Below, piece by piece: positions 8,532-17,192 of a DNA stretch of 64,000 nt. Every line of letters begins with the position of its first letter. The stretch's first letter is position 1. Position numbers and translations under genes: made by a program. Under the pieces are notes generated by a model. That model was not told the DNA's origin and did no database searches. It worked only from the letters and a program-made list of their open reading frames with translations. Origin of the DNA: Fervidibacter sinensis (lineage in GTDB: Bacteria > Armatimonadota > Fervidibacteria > Fervidibacterales > Fervidibacteraceae); NCBI GenBank assembly GCA_032161045.1, contig JAVHTH010000007.1, one strand, 5' to 3'.

Positions 8532-10733
8532 ATGAAAGCAGTGGTCGTTCAACGAGAAGTTGCAGGTCAAATTTTCACCTTAGAAACCGGGGTTTTGGCA
8601 CCTCAAGCGGATGCATCCGTTGTTGTAAGATGTGGCGACAGTATGGTATTGGTCACAGTTGTGCGAAATCCAGAACCGCGCCCCGGCACTGACTTTTTCC
8701 CTCTTGTTGTGGACTTTGAAGAACGGATGTATGCCGCCGGGCGCATCCCGGGTCATAGGTTCATGCGTCGTGAGGGGCGCCCAAGTGACCAAGCTATCTT
8801 AACGGCGAGACTAATTGACCGCTCCATTCGCCCTTTGTTCCCTAAAGGTGCAATCAACGATGTTCAAGTTATTGTGACAGCCTTGTCTTTTGACTACGAG
8901 AACTCCTTGGATATCCTTGGACTACTTGGAGCGAGCGCTGCTTTGACTATTTCGGACATCCCATTTGACGGACCGGTCGCAGGAGTGAGAATTGGGCTTT
9001 TTGATGACGAGTTAGTTGTCAACCCCCCTTTCAAAAAACTGGACGCAAGCAAGCTTGATTTAGTGGTTGCGAGCACCCGCGACGCCGTTGTGATGATTGA
9101 GGCAGGCGCTCGTCAAGTTCCAGAAAAGCAAATGCTTGATGCTATCGTCAAGGCTTACGAAACCGCTCAAGCCTTGATTGAGATGCAAGAGGAATTGAGG
9201 GAAAGAGTAGGCAAGGAGAAAGTCCCTTTCACAATGATGTTGCCCGACGACGAGTTGACAGCGATCATTCAAGAACGCTACGGGAGTGAAATTAAAGCAG
9301 CTGTGCTCCAAGCAAGTAAGGAAGTGAGGGAGACGAAAGTCAAGGAGTTGAGGGAGCGAGTAGTTGCGGAATTGACAGAAGCAACCCCTGAAGAGAAGCG
9401 ACCTTTATTGCCCCTCTCTTTTGATGAAGTCCTGCACCGCATCGTTCGGGACATGATTTTGAATGAAGGCATCCGTCCAGACGGACGAGGTTATTCGGAC
9501 ATTCGCCCTATAACTTGCGCTGTTGGAATTTCCCCACGCGCTCACGGCTCGGGTTTATTCCAGCGAGGGGAAACCCAAGTTTTGACCATCGCGACTTTAG
9601 GAGCGACAAGTGAGGAAATGTTGGTGGAAACGATCCTTGAGGAGGAAGTAGCAAAGCGGTTCATGCACCAATACAACTTTCCACCTTTTTCCACAGGCGA
9701 AGTAAGACCCTTGCGAGGTCCGTCAAGGCGGGAGATTGGGCACGGTGCTTTGGCTGAACGCGCATTGGAACCAGTAATTCCGGACGAAGAGTTGTTCCCT
9801 TATACCATCCGCCTCGTCTCCGAAGTGCTCAGTTCAAATGGCTCTACCTCTATGGCTTCCGTTTGCGGCAGCACATTAGCATTGATGGACGCAGGTGTTC
9901 CGATTCTCGCACCCGTTGCTGGGATTTCCATAGGGTTAGTCATGGGTGACGGTCGTTACGCCCTATTGACTGACATTCAAGGAACTGAAGATGCTCATGG
10001 CGATATGGATTTCAAGATTGCTGGCACTCGCACTGGCATTACCGCAATACAGTTGGACTTGAAGATCAAAGGGCTACCGTTTGAGATAATGGAGAAAGCC
10101 TTTGAAAGAGCTAAAGAGGCAAGGGAGTTTATCTTGGACAAGATGGCTGAAGTCATTGACAAGCCTCGCCCCGAATTGCCACCTCATGCCCCTCGTGTCA
10201 TTTCAATCCAAATTCCGACGGAGAAAATCGGCGAAGTTATTGGACCGAGAGGCAAGCACATCAAGCACATACAACAAGAGACTGACGCCATCATTGACAT
10301 ACAGCCTAACGGGACAGTTTTCATTACTTGTCCAAGTTTGGAGCAAGCACAGAAAGCAGCAGAAATGATTAGGTTATATGCTGCTGACCCTGAGGTCGGT
10401 AAAGTCTATAAGGGCAAAGTGACAAGGATTTTGCCGTTCGGGGCGCTTGTGGAGATTTTGCCCGGTAAGGAAGGACTTTTGCACATTTCGCAAATTAGCC
10501 ATGAACGAATCACCTCGGTGAGCGATGTTCTTAAAGTTGGCGACGAAATTGAAGTTAAAGTTCTGGGTGTTGAGCCGGACGGGAAAATTGCCTTAAGTCG
10601 CAAGGAACTTTTGCCTCCACCAACCCGTTTGACTGTCCGACCACATTCCTCGGGTGGGATGCGCCCGAGGCCTGGGGGTGGGCAGTCCCGTTCGCACCAG
10701 CATCGCGAACCGCGCGGAAGCGGCTCACCTTAA
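8532..10733 (+). CDS. pnp: Polyribonucleotide nucleotidyltransferase (PNPase)
   Basis: A phosphorolytic 3'-to-5' exoribonuclease of the RNA degradosome; 733 residues is normal. Two RNase PH domains are recognisable (about 10-230 and 315-545, the second with the GTEDAHGDMDFKIAGT metal-site region), joined by the helical linker. A KH domain follows (IPTEKIGEVIGPRGKHIK), then an S1 domain (GKVTRILPFGALVEI...GLLHISQIS). The C-terminal tail is short, basic and Gly/Arg-rich. The ATG is preceded by GGAGGCGG. The next gene begins about 50 bases downstream. Confidence 0.97.
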   Translation: MKAVVVQREVAGQIFTLETGVLAPQADASVVVRCGDSMVLVTVVRNPEPRPGTDFFPLVVDFEERMYAAGRIPGHRFMRREGRPSDQAILTARLIDRSIRPLFPKGAINDVQVIVTALSFDYENSLDILGLLGASAALTISDIPFDGPVAGVRIGLFDDELVVNPPFKKLDASKLDLVVASTRDAVVMIEAGARQVPEKQMLDAIVKAYETAQALIEMQEELRERVGKEKVPFTMMLPDDELTAIIQERYGSEIKAAVLQASKEVRETKVKELRERVVAELTEATPEEKRPLLPLSFDEVLHRIVRDMILNEGIRPDGRGYSDIRPITCAVGISPRAHGSGLFQRGETQVLTIATLGATSEEMLVETILEEEVAKRFMHQYNFPPFSTGEVRPLRGPSRREIGHGALAERALEPVIPDEELFPYTIRLVSEVLSSNGSTSMASVCGSTLALMDAGVPILAPVAGISIGLVMGDGRYALLTDIQGTEDAHGDMDFKIAGTRTGITAIQLDLKIKGLPFEIMEKAFERAKEAREFILDKMAEVIDKPRPELPPHAPRVISIQIPTEKIGEVIGPRGKHIKHIQQETDAIIDIQPNGTVFITCPSLEQAQKAAEMIRLYAADPEVGKVYKGKVTRILPFGALVEILPGKEGLLHISQISHERITSVSDVLKVGDEIEVKVLGVEPDGKIALSRKELLPPPTRLTVRPHSSGGMRPRPGGGQSRSHQHREPRGSGSP

Positions 10734-10782
10734 TTGAACGATCTCGCTTACATTGTTGATGCTTCCCAAGGGGGAAGTGCCA

Positions 10783-12063
10783 GTGGAGGAAATCACTATT
10801 ACTTGCTTGTCCAACCAATTGCGTATTGCTTACCAACCTGTCCCGTGGTCACACACTGTGTCTGTCGGCATTTGGATAGGTGTCGGAACAAAGGACGAGG
10901 AAAAAGGAGAGGAAGGAATTGCTCACTTCTTGGAACATGTGCTTTTCAAAGGCACGAAGCGAAGGACGGGACGGCAAATCGCTAAGTTGATAGACGCCTT
11001 GGGTGGTAATGTTGACGCTTTCACCGAAAAAGAACTGACTTGTTTTTACTTACGGGTTTTGCCTGAACATTTAGCCCAAGGTTTGTCACTCATCAAGGAA
11101 TTGCTGAGCGAACCCCTTTTGCGTCCAAAGGACATTGAGGTTGAGAAGAGCATCATTTTGGCGGAAATCCAAAACCTTGAAGATACCCCGGAGGAAATTG
11201 TCGGTGAAACTTTCTTTGAGGCGCTTTGGAACGGCCACCCATTAAGTCGCCCCATTTTGGGCACCAAAGAGTCTGTCCAAAAATTCCGCCGTTCTCACCT
11301 CATTCGGTTCCTGCGCCGGCACTATATTCCCGAAAACATTGTTGTTGCCGGTGCAGGTGCTATGGAGCCTGACAGGTTCATCAACTTGGTTTCTGAACAC
11401 TTCGGCAATTGGCATAATCGTCCAAACACTCGTCAAAAAGAAGACCTTCCTCCTATACCTGTTCCCTCTTTGCGCTTCATAAAGCGGCAAACCGAACATT
11501 TCTATTTCACCTTCGGCGTTCATGGTTTCCCAATTACAGACCCAACTCACTACCCAGCATCGGTTGTGGACACTATTGTGGGAGGTGGTGCCAGTTCACG
11601 ACTATTTATGGAAGTGAGGGAAAAGCGCGGTTTGGCATACTCTATCGGTTCGCTCTCTGCCGCTTTCAAAAAAGCCGGCTTTTTCGCAATTGGAGGAAGT
11701 TGCTCACCTTCAGATGCTGAGAAACTTGTCCGCGTCGTTGCCAGAGAACTGAGAAGACTTTACCAAAACGGGGTTAGCAAAGAAGAATTGGAGCGGGCGA
11801 AAACTCAACTTAAACTGAGTATCATCATGGCGCAGGAGAGCGTCACGGGATTGATGATGCGGTTGGGGCGGCAAATCCATTACTTTGGCAAACCCATCCC
11901 TGTAGAAGAAATTGTCAAGGGAATTGACCGAGTGACAGTGGACGATGTGGTCAATATCGCAAGGAAACTTTTCATGGAAAACAAATTCGCCGCCGCTTTC
12001 CTTGGACCTATCAGGGATAGCGATGCGGAACGGTTGCTCACTATTCTGAACGACGAGAAGTGA
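10783..12063 (+). CDS. M16 family zinc metallopeptidase (processing-peptidase-like)
   Basis: A homologue of mitochondrial processing peptidase and B. subtilis YmxG, genes for which often follow pnp as here. The inverted zinc motif HxxEH is seen as HFLEH (H48, E51, H52 from the chosen start), with a downstream glutamate-bearing helix (IEVEKSIILAEI). The glycine-rich GGGASSRLFMEVREKRGLAYSI segment of the second half is also typical. I prefer GTG 10783 because AAGGGGGAA lies at good spacing and the family's first strand begins right after it; TTG 10753 and ATG 10759 would add up to ten residues without a ribosome site. It overlaps the convergent phosphoesterase gene by 23 bases. Confidence 0.9.
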   Translation: MEEITITCLSNQLRIAYQPVPWSHTVSVGIWIGVGTKDEEKGEEGIAHFLEHVLFKGTKRRTGRQIAKLIDALGGNVDAFTEKELTCFYLRVLPEHLAQGLSLIKELLSEPLLRPKDIEVEKSIILAEIQNLEDTPEEIVGETFFEALWNGHPLSRPILGTKESVQKFRRSHLIRFLRRHYIPENIVVAGAGAMEPDRFINLVSEHFGNWHNRPNTRQKEDLPPIPVPSLRFIKRQTEHFYFTFGVHGFPITDPTHYPASVVDTIVGGGASSRLFMEVREKRGLAYSIGSLSAAFKKAGFFAIGGSCSPSDAEKLVRVVARELRRLYQNGVSKEELERAKTQLKLSIIMAQESVTGLMMRLGRQIHYFGKPIPVEEIVKGIDRVTVDDVVNIARKLFMENKFAAAFLGPIRDSDAERLLTILNDEK

Positions 12064-12856
12064 CAGGTATAATTGTCAACCCAACGACTTCGGGCGGGCA
12101 AAGAAATCGGAGCGGTAACCTTGTTGTGCCAACCCCACTGGTTGTGACGAGAGTTGTCTTCTCTGTCACTTTATGCTTGCCCCATGCCCACGCTTTGGGA
12201 ATACATCTGGCACGGGTGTAAAGGGGACCTATGAAGGGCAATCTGACTTGACCACCGTGAGTATGCCCGCACAATATCAAGTCCGCTTTCCTTGCTTCTA
12301 ATTGGCAAGCAATGTCAGGGGAGTGGGAAAGCAAAATGCAAAAAGCGTTTTCGGGGACATTAGCTAAAGTCTTGACAATATCATCCCGATGCCAATGTGG
12401 GTCGGCAGTCCCAGCAATCCAAATTCCATCGCGAAATTGGACAGACTCGTTGTTAAGCCAATAACCCCCAAACTCCCTCAACACCCGTGCAAAGTGCTGT
12501 GAAACCCCGTTGATAACTTCTGAGTTGCCTTCAACCGCGAAAACCGGTGCTATCTCGCAAAGTGTTTTCAGAAAAGTTTCAGCCGCCTTTAAACCCTTAC
12601 CAAGCGGAATTAAGTCACCCGTCAAGGCGATAATGTCTGGACGAAAGTTTCTGATCAATTCTACCGTTTTCCGCTCGCGTAAACCGAAACGGGTCATGTG
12701 CAGGTCGCTTATATGGGCGATACGAAAATTGTCATCGCTGTTGAGGCGTTGTGAATGCAACTCGTAGTGCACTAACCGAATTTGATAACTCTCCCAAATT
12801 CCGTAACCAACCAATCCCGCTATCGTCAAAAAGGAAAGGGTTAAGAGCCACTCCAC
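12041..12856 (-). CDS. Membrane-anchored calcineurin-like metallophosphoesterase (YkuE/YaeI-like)
   Basis: A 271-residue protein with one N-terminal membrane helix (about 3-22) and a phosphoesterase domain. Metal-binding motifs are in order: ISDLH (D-x-H), LTGDLI, GNSE in place of the usual GNHE, LLSHSPD and CGHTHGGQ. Relatives act on cell-envelope substrates such as UDP-sugar lipids or on phosphodiesters; the substrate here cannot be told. The change of GNH to GNS removes the histidine usually paired with the phosphate, an oddity shared with some family members. It is convergent with the M16 gene. Confidence 0.85.
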   Translation of the reverse strand: MEWLLTLSFLTIAGLVGYGIWESYQIRLVHYELHSQRLNSDDNFRIAHISDLHMTRFGLRERKTVELIRNFRPDIIALTGDLIPLGKGLKAAETFLKTLCEIAPVFAVEGNSEVINGVSQHFARVLREFGGYWLNNESVQFRDGIWIAGTADPHWHRDDIVKTLANVPENAFCILLSHSPDIACQLEARKADLILCGHTHGGQVRLPFIGPLYTRARCIPKAWAWGKHKVTEKTTLVTTSGVGTTRLPLRFLCPPEVVGLTIIPVTSRRSE

Positions 12857-12983
12857 GAGGGTATCACCCTTTTTGAAAATTCATGCACTTGCTCTTAAAA
12901 TTGTGACGCACCCTGTAGTGACAATTCCTGATATACGCGTTCGGGTTTCGTCGCAAACTTGAATTTGGAAAGGAGGCTTCAAA

Positions 12984-15086
12984 GTGAGTCGTTTTACCGT
13001 CGTCGCTATCATCTGTTTGTTAGCAGCCGCTCAAGCAATCGCTCATGAACGACCGTCAATAGAGGTCTTCGGGGTCAATGAGAACTATGAAGTTGTCGTC
13101 CCGTTGGTGGACGAAGCACCGGTCGTTGATGGGAAACTTGACGAACCTGCTTGGGAAAAAGCAGCAAAAGTTTGGGGCTTTAGACAGGTTTCTCCCCACT
13201 TGGGGCAACCTGCAACCCAAGACACTACAGTTTACATCTTGACAACGAGGGAAAAGATTTACTTCGCTTTTCGGTGCAACATACGGAGCAAGAATGCCAT
13301 CAGAGCATATGAAACCCGCTATGACGCCCAAATGAGGCGGGACGAGCGAGTGACGATTTTTTTGGACACACTGCACACTCACGATCGGGCATACTCATTC
13401 ACGATCAATGCTCGTGGAGCAAAGGCAGATGAGAGGTTTGGAAACAGCGAGTGGAACGCCCAATGGGAAGCAGCAGTTCAAATTGGAGAAACGGAGTGGG
13501 TCGCTGAAATAGCAATTCCATACTCAATCTTGACTTTTGACCCCAACAGACCCGTTTGGGGCATTAACTTCGGACGATATGTCAGCGAGACCGATGAGTG
13601 GACATCTTGGGCTTTTGAGCCCGAAAGACCTTTTGATATGCGCTACAGACCTCACCTTGTTGGACTGCCACTCAGTGGTCAAAAAAGCGCCGCGAACGGC
13701 TTTGTCAAGCGCTGGCTTTTGAAGACTTTTTCTATCGCCGATTACCGACTTGACGGTGACGACAAAGGCTTTGGCAATAACTACGGCGTTGATGGCGAGT
13801 GGACGATTAGACCAAACCTCGCTTTTCGTTTCGTTTTCAAGCCCGACTTCAGCGAAATTGAGGAAGCCTTTGAGAGCATTGATGTCAGTTATGTTGAACA
13901 ATTCGTCCCAGACCGACGAGAGTTTTTCGTTCAAGGTAGCGAATTCTTTAGCGAAGTCGCTGTCGCAGGGGAAGGTTGGCGGCGGGGGAGTGAACCGAGC
14001 CTTTTCTACTCAAGACGAATCGGCAAATTTGATTTGGGCACGAAATTGACGGGTGCATTGGGCGATAGTAGGCTCGGTTTCTTGAGCACTCACAATCTTG
14101 ACGACGGAGAACACACTTTCCTGCTCAATTTCGCCCGCGCTTTTGGGACGCGGGGAAGGGCTTACTTTGGCTATGTTGACGCACTTCGCAAAGACAGTTT
14201 CAATCGCGGTTTCGTGATCGGTGGGGAAACTAATTTTGGACACCGTAACCGCTTTTGGCTTAGAGGAAGTTACGCCCGTCATTTTTCGTCCGAGGATGAA
14301 AGGGACGGCGGAGCAGGCTCGGTGAGGTTCGGCTATGGCGATGAACGATGGTTTGTTTCGTTAGGATACACTGCTTTCAGCCCTAACTTCCGCCCTTTGC
14401 TGAGTTACACGCCCAGAACCGACTTTAAGCGTTGGTCGGTATTCATCAACAGGAACTTCAGGTCAAAAGGAACAGAGTTTTACCGAAACGCAGGGTTTTC
14501 TGTCAACTGGAGCAAAGGCGAAACTTTCAGTGGCAAATTCTTTGAGCGAAGTTACGGCTTCAATTTGTGGTTGGAGATGAAGGACCAAACTGGGATTAGC
14601 ATCGGTTGGAATCGAAACAAGCACGCTGAATATCAAATCCGTGATGAGCCTTTCAATGACCGATCTTTCTGGCTCTCTTTGGACTTGGGAGGCAACAAAC
14701 CTTTGCGGGCTGATTTGTCTTACGGTTTCGGTCGGGCATTTGATGGACGATACACTCAACCCCGAATTTCAATTCGTTGGGACAAACCCGATGGTTCATG
14801 GCGCGTGAGGTTAAGTTGGAGCCAAAGGCACCAAACTTACGGTGATGGAACAAAGCAAACGATCAGGTCACATGAAATTAACATCACGAGGGTTTTGAGC
14901 AGAGACAAATGGCTCGTGCTTCGTTACTTTGACCGGAGTGGTGATTACAGCGTCAAAAACTTCGCCCTTTCATTTAGACTTCGCCGGGAAACTGGTGAGG
15001 AACTGTTCCTCATCTTAGGTGACCCTCGTGCTTCTGAAACCCGAACACGCATTGCCGTCAAATGGATTTTTCCATTCAGGTTTTGA
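12984..15086 (+). CDS. DUF5916 / CBM9-like outer-membrane barrel protein
   Basis: A 700-residue secreted protein starting at GTG 12984 behind AAAGGAGG. A signal peptide (1-20, ending AIA) is followed by a CBM9-like domain (about 35-230), with the typical VDGKLDEPAWEKA opening and VTIFLDT/WVAEIAIPYS strands. The rest is the DUF5916 region, made of alternating hydrophobic and aromatic strands ending in IAVKWIFPFRF, as expected of an outer-membrane beta-barrel with a terminal aromatic residue. Such proteins are found in Bacteroidota and Gemmatimonadota-like diderms. Function is unknown; carbohydrate binding is inferred from the first domain. About 180 bases separate it from the following lipoprotein operon. 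Confidence 0.8.
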   Translation: MSRFTVVAIICLLAAAQAIAHERPSIEVFGVNENYEVVVPLVDEAPVVDGKLDEPAWEKAAKVWGFRQVSPHLGQPATQDTTVYILTTREKIYFAFRCNIRSKNAIRAYETRYDAQMRRDERVTIFLDTLHTHDRAYSFTINARGAKADERFGNSEWNAQWEAAVQIGETEWVAEIAIPYSILTFDPNRPVWGINFGRYVSETDEWTSWAFEPERPFDMRYRPHLVGLPLSGQKSAANGFVKRWLLKTFSIADYRLDGDDKGFGNNYGVDGEWTIRPNLAFRFVFKPDFSEIEEAFESIDVSYVEQFVPDRREFFVQGSEFFSEVAVAGEGWRRGSEPSLFYSRRIGKFDLGTKLTGALGDSRLGFLSTHNLDDGEHTFLLNFARAFGTRGRAYFGYVDALRKDSFNRGFVIGGETNFGHRNRFWLRGSYARHFSSEDERDGGAGSVRFGYGDERWFVSLGYTAFSPNFRPLLSYTPRTDFKRWSVFINRNFRSKGTEFYRNAGFSVNWSKGETFSGKFFERSYGFNLWLEMKDQTGISIGWNRNKHAEYQIRDEPFNDRSFWLSLDLGGNKPLRADLSYGFGRAFDGRYTQPRISIRWDKPDGSWRVRLSWSQRHQTYGDGTKQTIRSHEINITRVLSRDKWLVLRYFDRSGDYSVKNFALSFRLRRETGEELFLILGDPRASETRTRIAVKWIFPFRF

Positions 15087-15266
15087 AAGTTGACCTCGTC
15101 ACCAAATTCTGCCTTTGACGCCTTGCAACCTCACTACCGCAACTTGGACCTCCCTTTAAGCAAATCAGCAGGTCAAATTGTCAAGTATTAGCGTCAGTGC
15201 AAATTGGGTAACCTAAAAATGCCAACGATTGAAGGCACCTATGGAACGAGAGGTGTAAAAACAAGA

Positions 15267-17192
15267 ATGCGCAAACTGTTTTCAGCCTTTGCGGTCGCCC
15301 TTGCGGCAATCCATCTTGGTTGCGGGGGCGGTGGACCGAAGCAAGAAAAGCCCAAGCCAATCAATGGGTCTCTGTTTTCAATTGCTGTCCAATCAACCCC
15401 TGTGGCTGAAATCTGGCTTGACGGTCGCCAAACGGGGCTTAGGTCAACCCTGCTTGGAACGAGTCCAACCCCGCTACCGCTTCCCTTGACAGAATTTCAA
15501 CCGCACTTGCTCACCTTGAAGGCCGAAGGTTTTCACGATTGGCACCAGTGGGTTGAACGGACAAGCGAAGGGGCGATTATTGTTCAGGCGAGGCTGCGAC
15601 CAGAAAGCGAGCAAAACGGGATCTTGGTAATTAGTTCCGAGCCCCAAGGGGCGAAAATCTTTCTGGACGGCGCCGATACGGGGAAAACGACTCCTGCAAC
15701 GGTTACTGTATCGCCTTCAAGCCATGCAATCAAGGTTGAGTTGTCCGGTTTTTTGCCCGGCTATGAAACTGTTTTCGTCTCCCCGGGCGAACAAGTTGAA
15801 GTTCACATCCCGCTCCAACCGCAAAACAAAGGAGTCGTGAGCGGAGTCGTTTATGACCGCTTCGGCGCTACTCCTACTCACGCCTTGTTGAAATTGCAAA
15901 CATTGCAGGGCGAAATTGTCGAGACAACCCGTTCAAGCGCCTATGGGCTTTTCCAATTTCCACCTGTTCCGCCCGGCACTTACACGGTCACCGCAGAAAT
16001 CACCATTGAGGGTGGGAGGGAAGTTGGACAGGTAGAAAATGTTGTCGTTGAAGCGGGTAAGCGAGCCTCCGTTTCGTTGGTGGTCTTCCCTGCGGATTTG
16101 ATGGGCGCTGTTGAGGGCACGGTGAAAACGCCTGACAATAAACCGATACCGAGCGCTCAAGTAGCCGTGCTCTATTACGCCGCCGACCTTGACTTCGTTC
16201 TGACAAGCCGGCGCACTCTGACCGACAGTCACGGTCGGTTTAGGCTTGACAACATTCCGGCAGCAACCCAAGTTATCGTCGCTCGCAAAGAGGGTTACCA
16301 ATCGGCGCAAACTCAAGTTATCGTTCGGCAGGGTGAAAGGGCTTACATTGAAATCGTGATGCAATCCTTAAGCACCACACCAACCTTGCAGCCGCCAACT
16401 CAAGTCTTTGCCATTGCTTACACTGTGCCAACTGAGTTCTGGCAAAGTGAAGAGGGCAAAGGTCGGATGGCGATTACAGGGAAGCAGGGCTCAGAGTTTT
16501 ACCGCCAAGTCTTAACGAATTTGCTGCGCCGACATAGTCACCCTGGGGCGAAAATTCTTGAGCAAATGTCAAGTCCCCAAAAAGCAACGACACGCTTCTT
16601 CCCCATCGGTTTCATGGGCAGCGTTGGTATTGGTTGGCAGCCGCCTTTGTCAATCCCTTCACAGGGTTTGCTTGGATACAAGATTTATCGCAGCATCCCC
16701 AACTCAACTGGTTGGAAACTTAGGCTGGTGATTGACGAACCTGAGCAAACGACCGCAGAAGATGTCGCTTACGATTTCACGCCGGGACAAACTTACCGAT
16801 ACTCTGTTTCTGCAATTGGTCTTGACGGCAAAGAGACATCAAAAAGCGAACCTGCGCAGACAACCTTCTTGCCGCCAATTCGGCTGATTGAGCCACTTGA
16901 AAATGCTCAAGTCACCCAATCGCAGTTGCAATTTCGTTGGACGCCCGTCGGAGGCTCCGTGCCATTTTACTTCGTCCAACTTTACAGCGACCTTGAGGCG
17001 ATGCTTTTTGGCAATCCCGTTTGGAGCACCGATGCAATTAGCGGCACAACGCAAGCGATTTACGACGGTCAACCTTTGCTGAAGGGCAAAACTTACTGGT
17101 GGCTCGTCATTGGCACGGACCAAAGAAACTGGCGTGACGCGAAGTCGTTCACCCTTAGCCCTGCGAGACCGGTGGTGATCATCGGTGATTAA
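15267..17192 (+). CDS. Lipoprotein with PEGA and carboxypeptidase-regulatory-like domains
   Basis: First gene of a coupled envelope operon. I start it at ATG 15267, which opens directly into a lipoprotein signal with lipid-modified C19 followed by four glycines; a longer frame from TTG 15204 would put 21 charged residues in front of the signal. Residues about 30-180 hold two PEGA-type units (IWLDGRQTG and KIFLDGADTG). Two carboxypeptidase-regulatory (CnaB-like) units follow (GVVYDRFGATP... and GTVKTPDNKPIPSAQV...), then an Fn3-like part and a final Ig-like strand set with a WSTDAISGTTQ segment. Such domains bind envelope polymers or proteins. The stop overlaps the next start by 8 bases. Role unknown. 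Confidence 0.75.
   Translation: MRKLFSAFAVALAAIHLGCGGGGPKQEKPKPINGSLFSIAVQSTPVAEIWLDGRQTGLRSTLLGTSPTPLPLPLTEFQPHLLTLKAEGFHDWHQWVERTSEGAIIVQARLRPESEQNGILVISSEPQGAKIFLDGADTGKTTPATVTVSPSSHAIKVELSGFLPGYETVFVSPGEQVEVHIPLQPQNKGVVSGVVYDRFGATPTHALLKLQTLQGEIVETTRSSAYGLFQFPPVPPGTYTVTAEITIEGGREVGQVENVVVEAGKRASVSLVVFPADLMGAVEGTVKTPDNKPIPSAQVAVLYYAADLDFVLTSRRTLTDSHGRFRLDNIPAATQVIVARKEGYQSAQTQVIVRQGERAYIEIVMQSLSTTPTLQPPTQVFAIAYTVPTEFWQSEEGKGRMAITGKQGSEFYRQVLTNLLRRHSHPGAKILEQMSSPQKATTRFFPIGFMGSVGIGWQPPLSIPSQGLLGYKIYRSIPNSTGWKLRLVIDEPEQTTAEDVAYDFTPGQTYRYSVSAIGLDGKETSKSEPAQTTFLPPIRLIEPLENAQVTQSQLQFRWTPVGGSVPFYFVQLYSDLEAMLFGNPVWSTDAISGTTQAIYDGQPLLKGKTYWWLVIGTDQRNWRDAKSFTLSPARPVVIIGD

Noticed and set aside
12068..12073. 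Perfect TATAAT on the plus strand
   Set aside because: It lies inside the metallophosphoesterase coding region, and the next plus-strand gene starts over 900 bases away.
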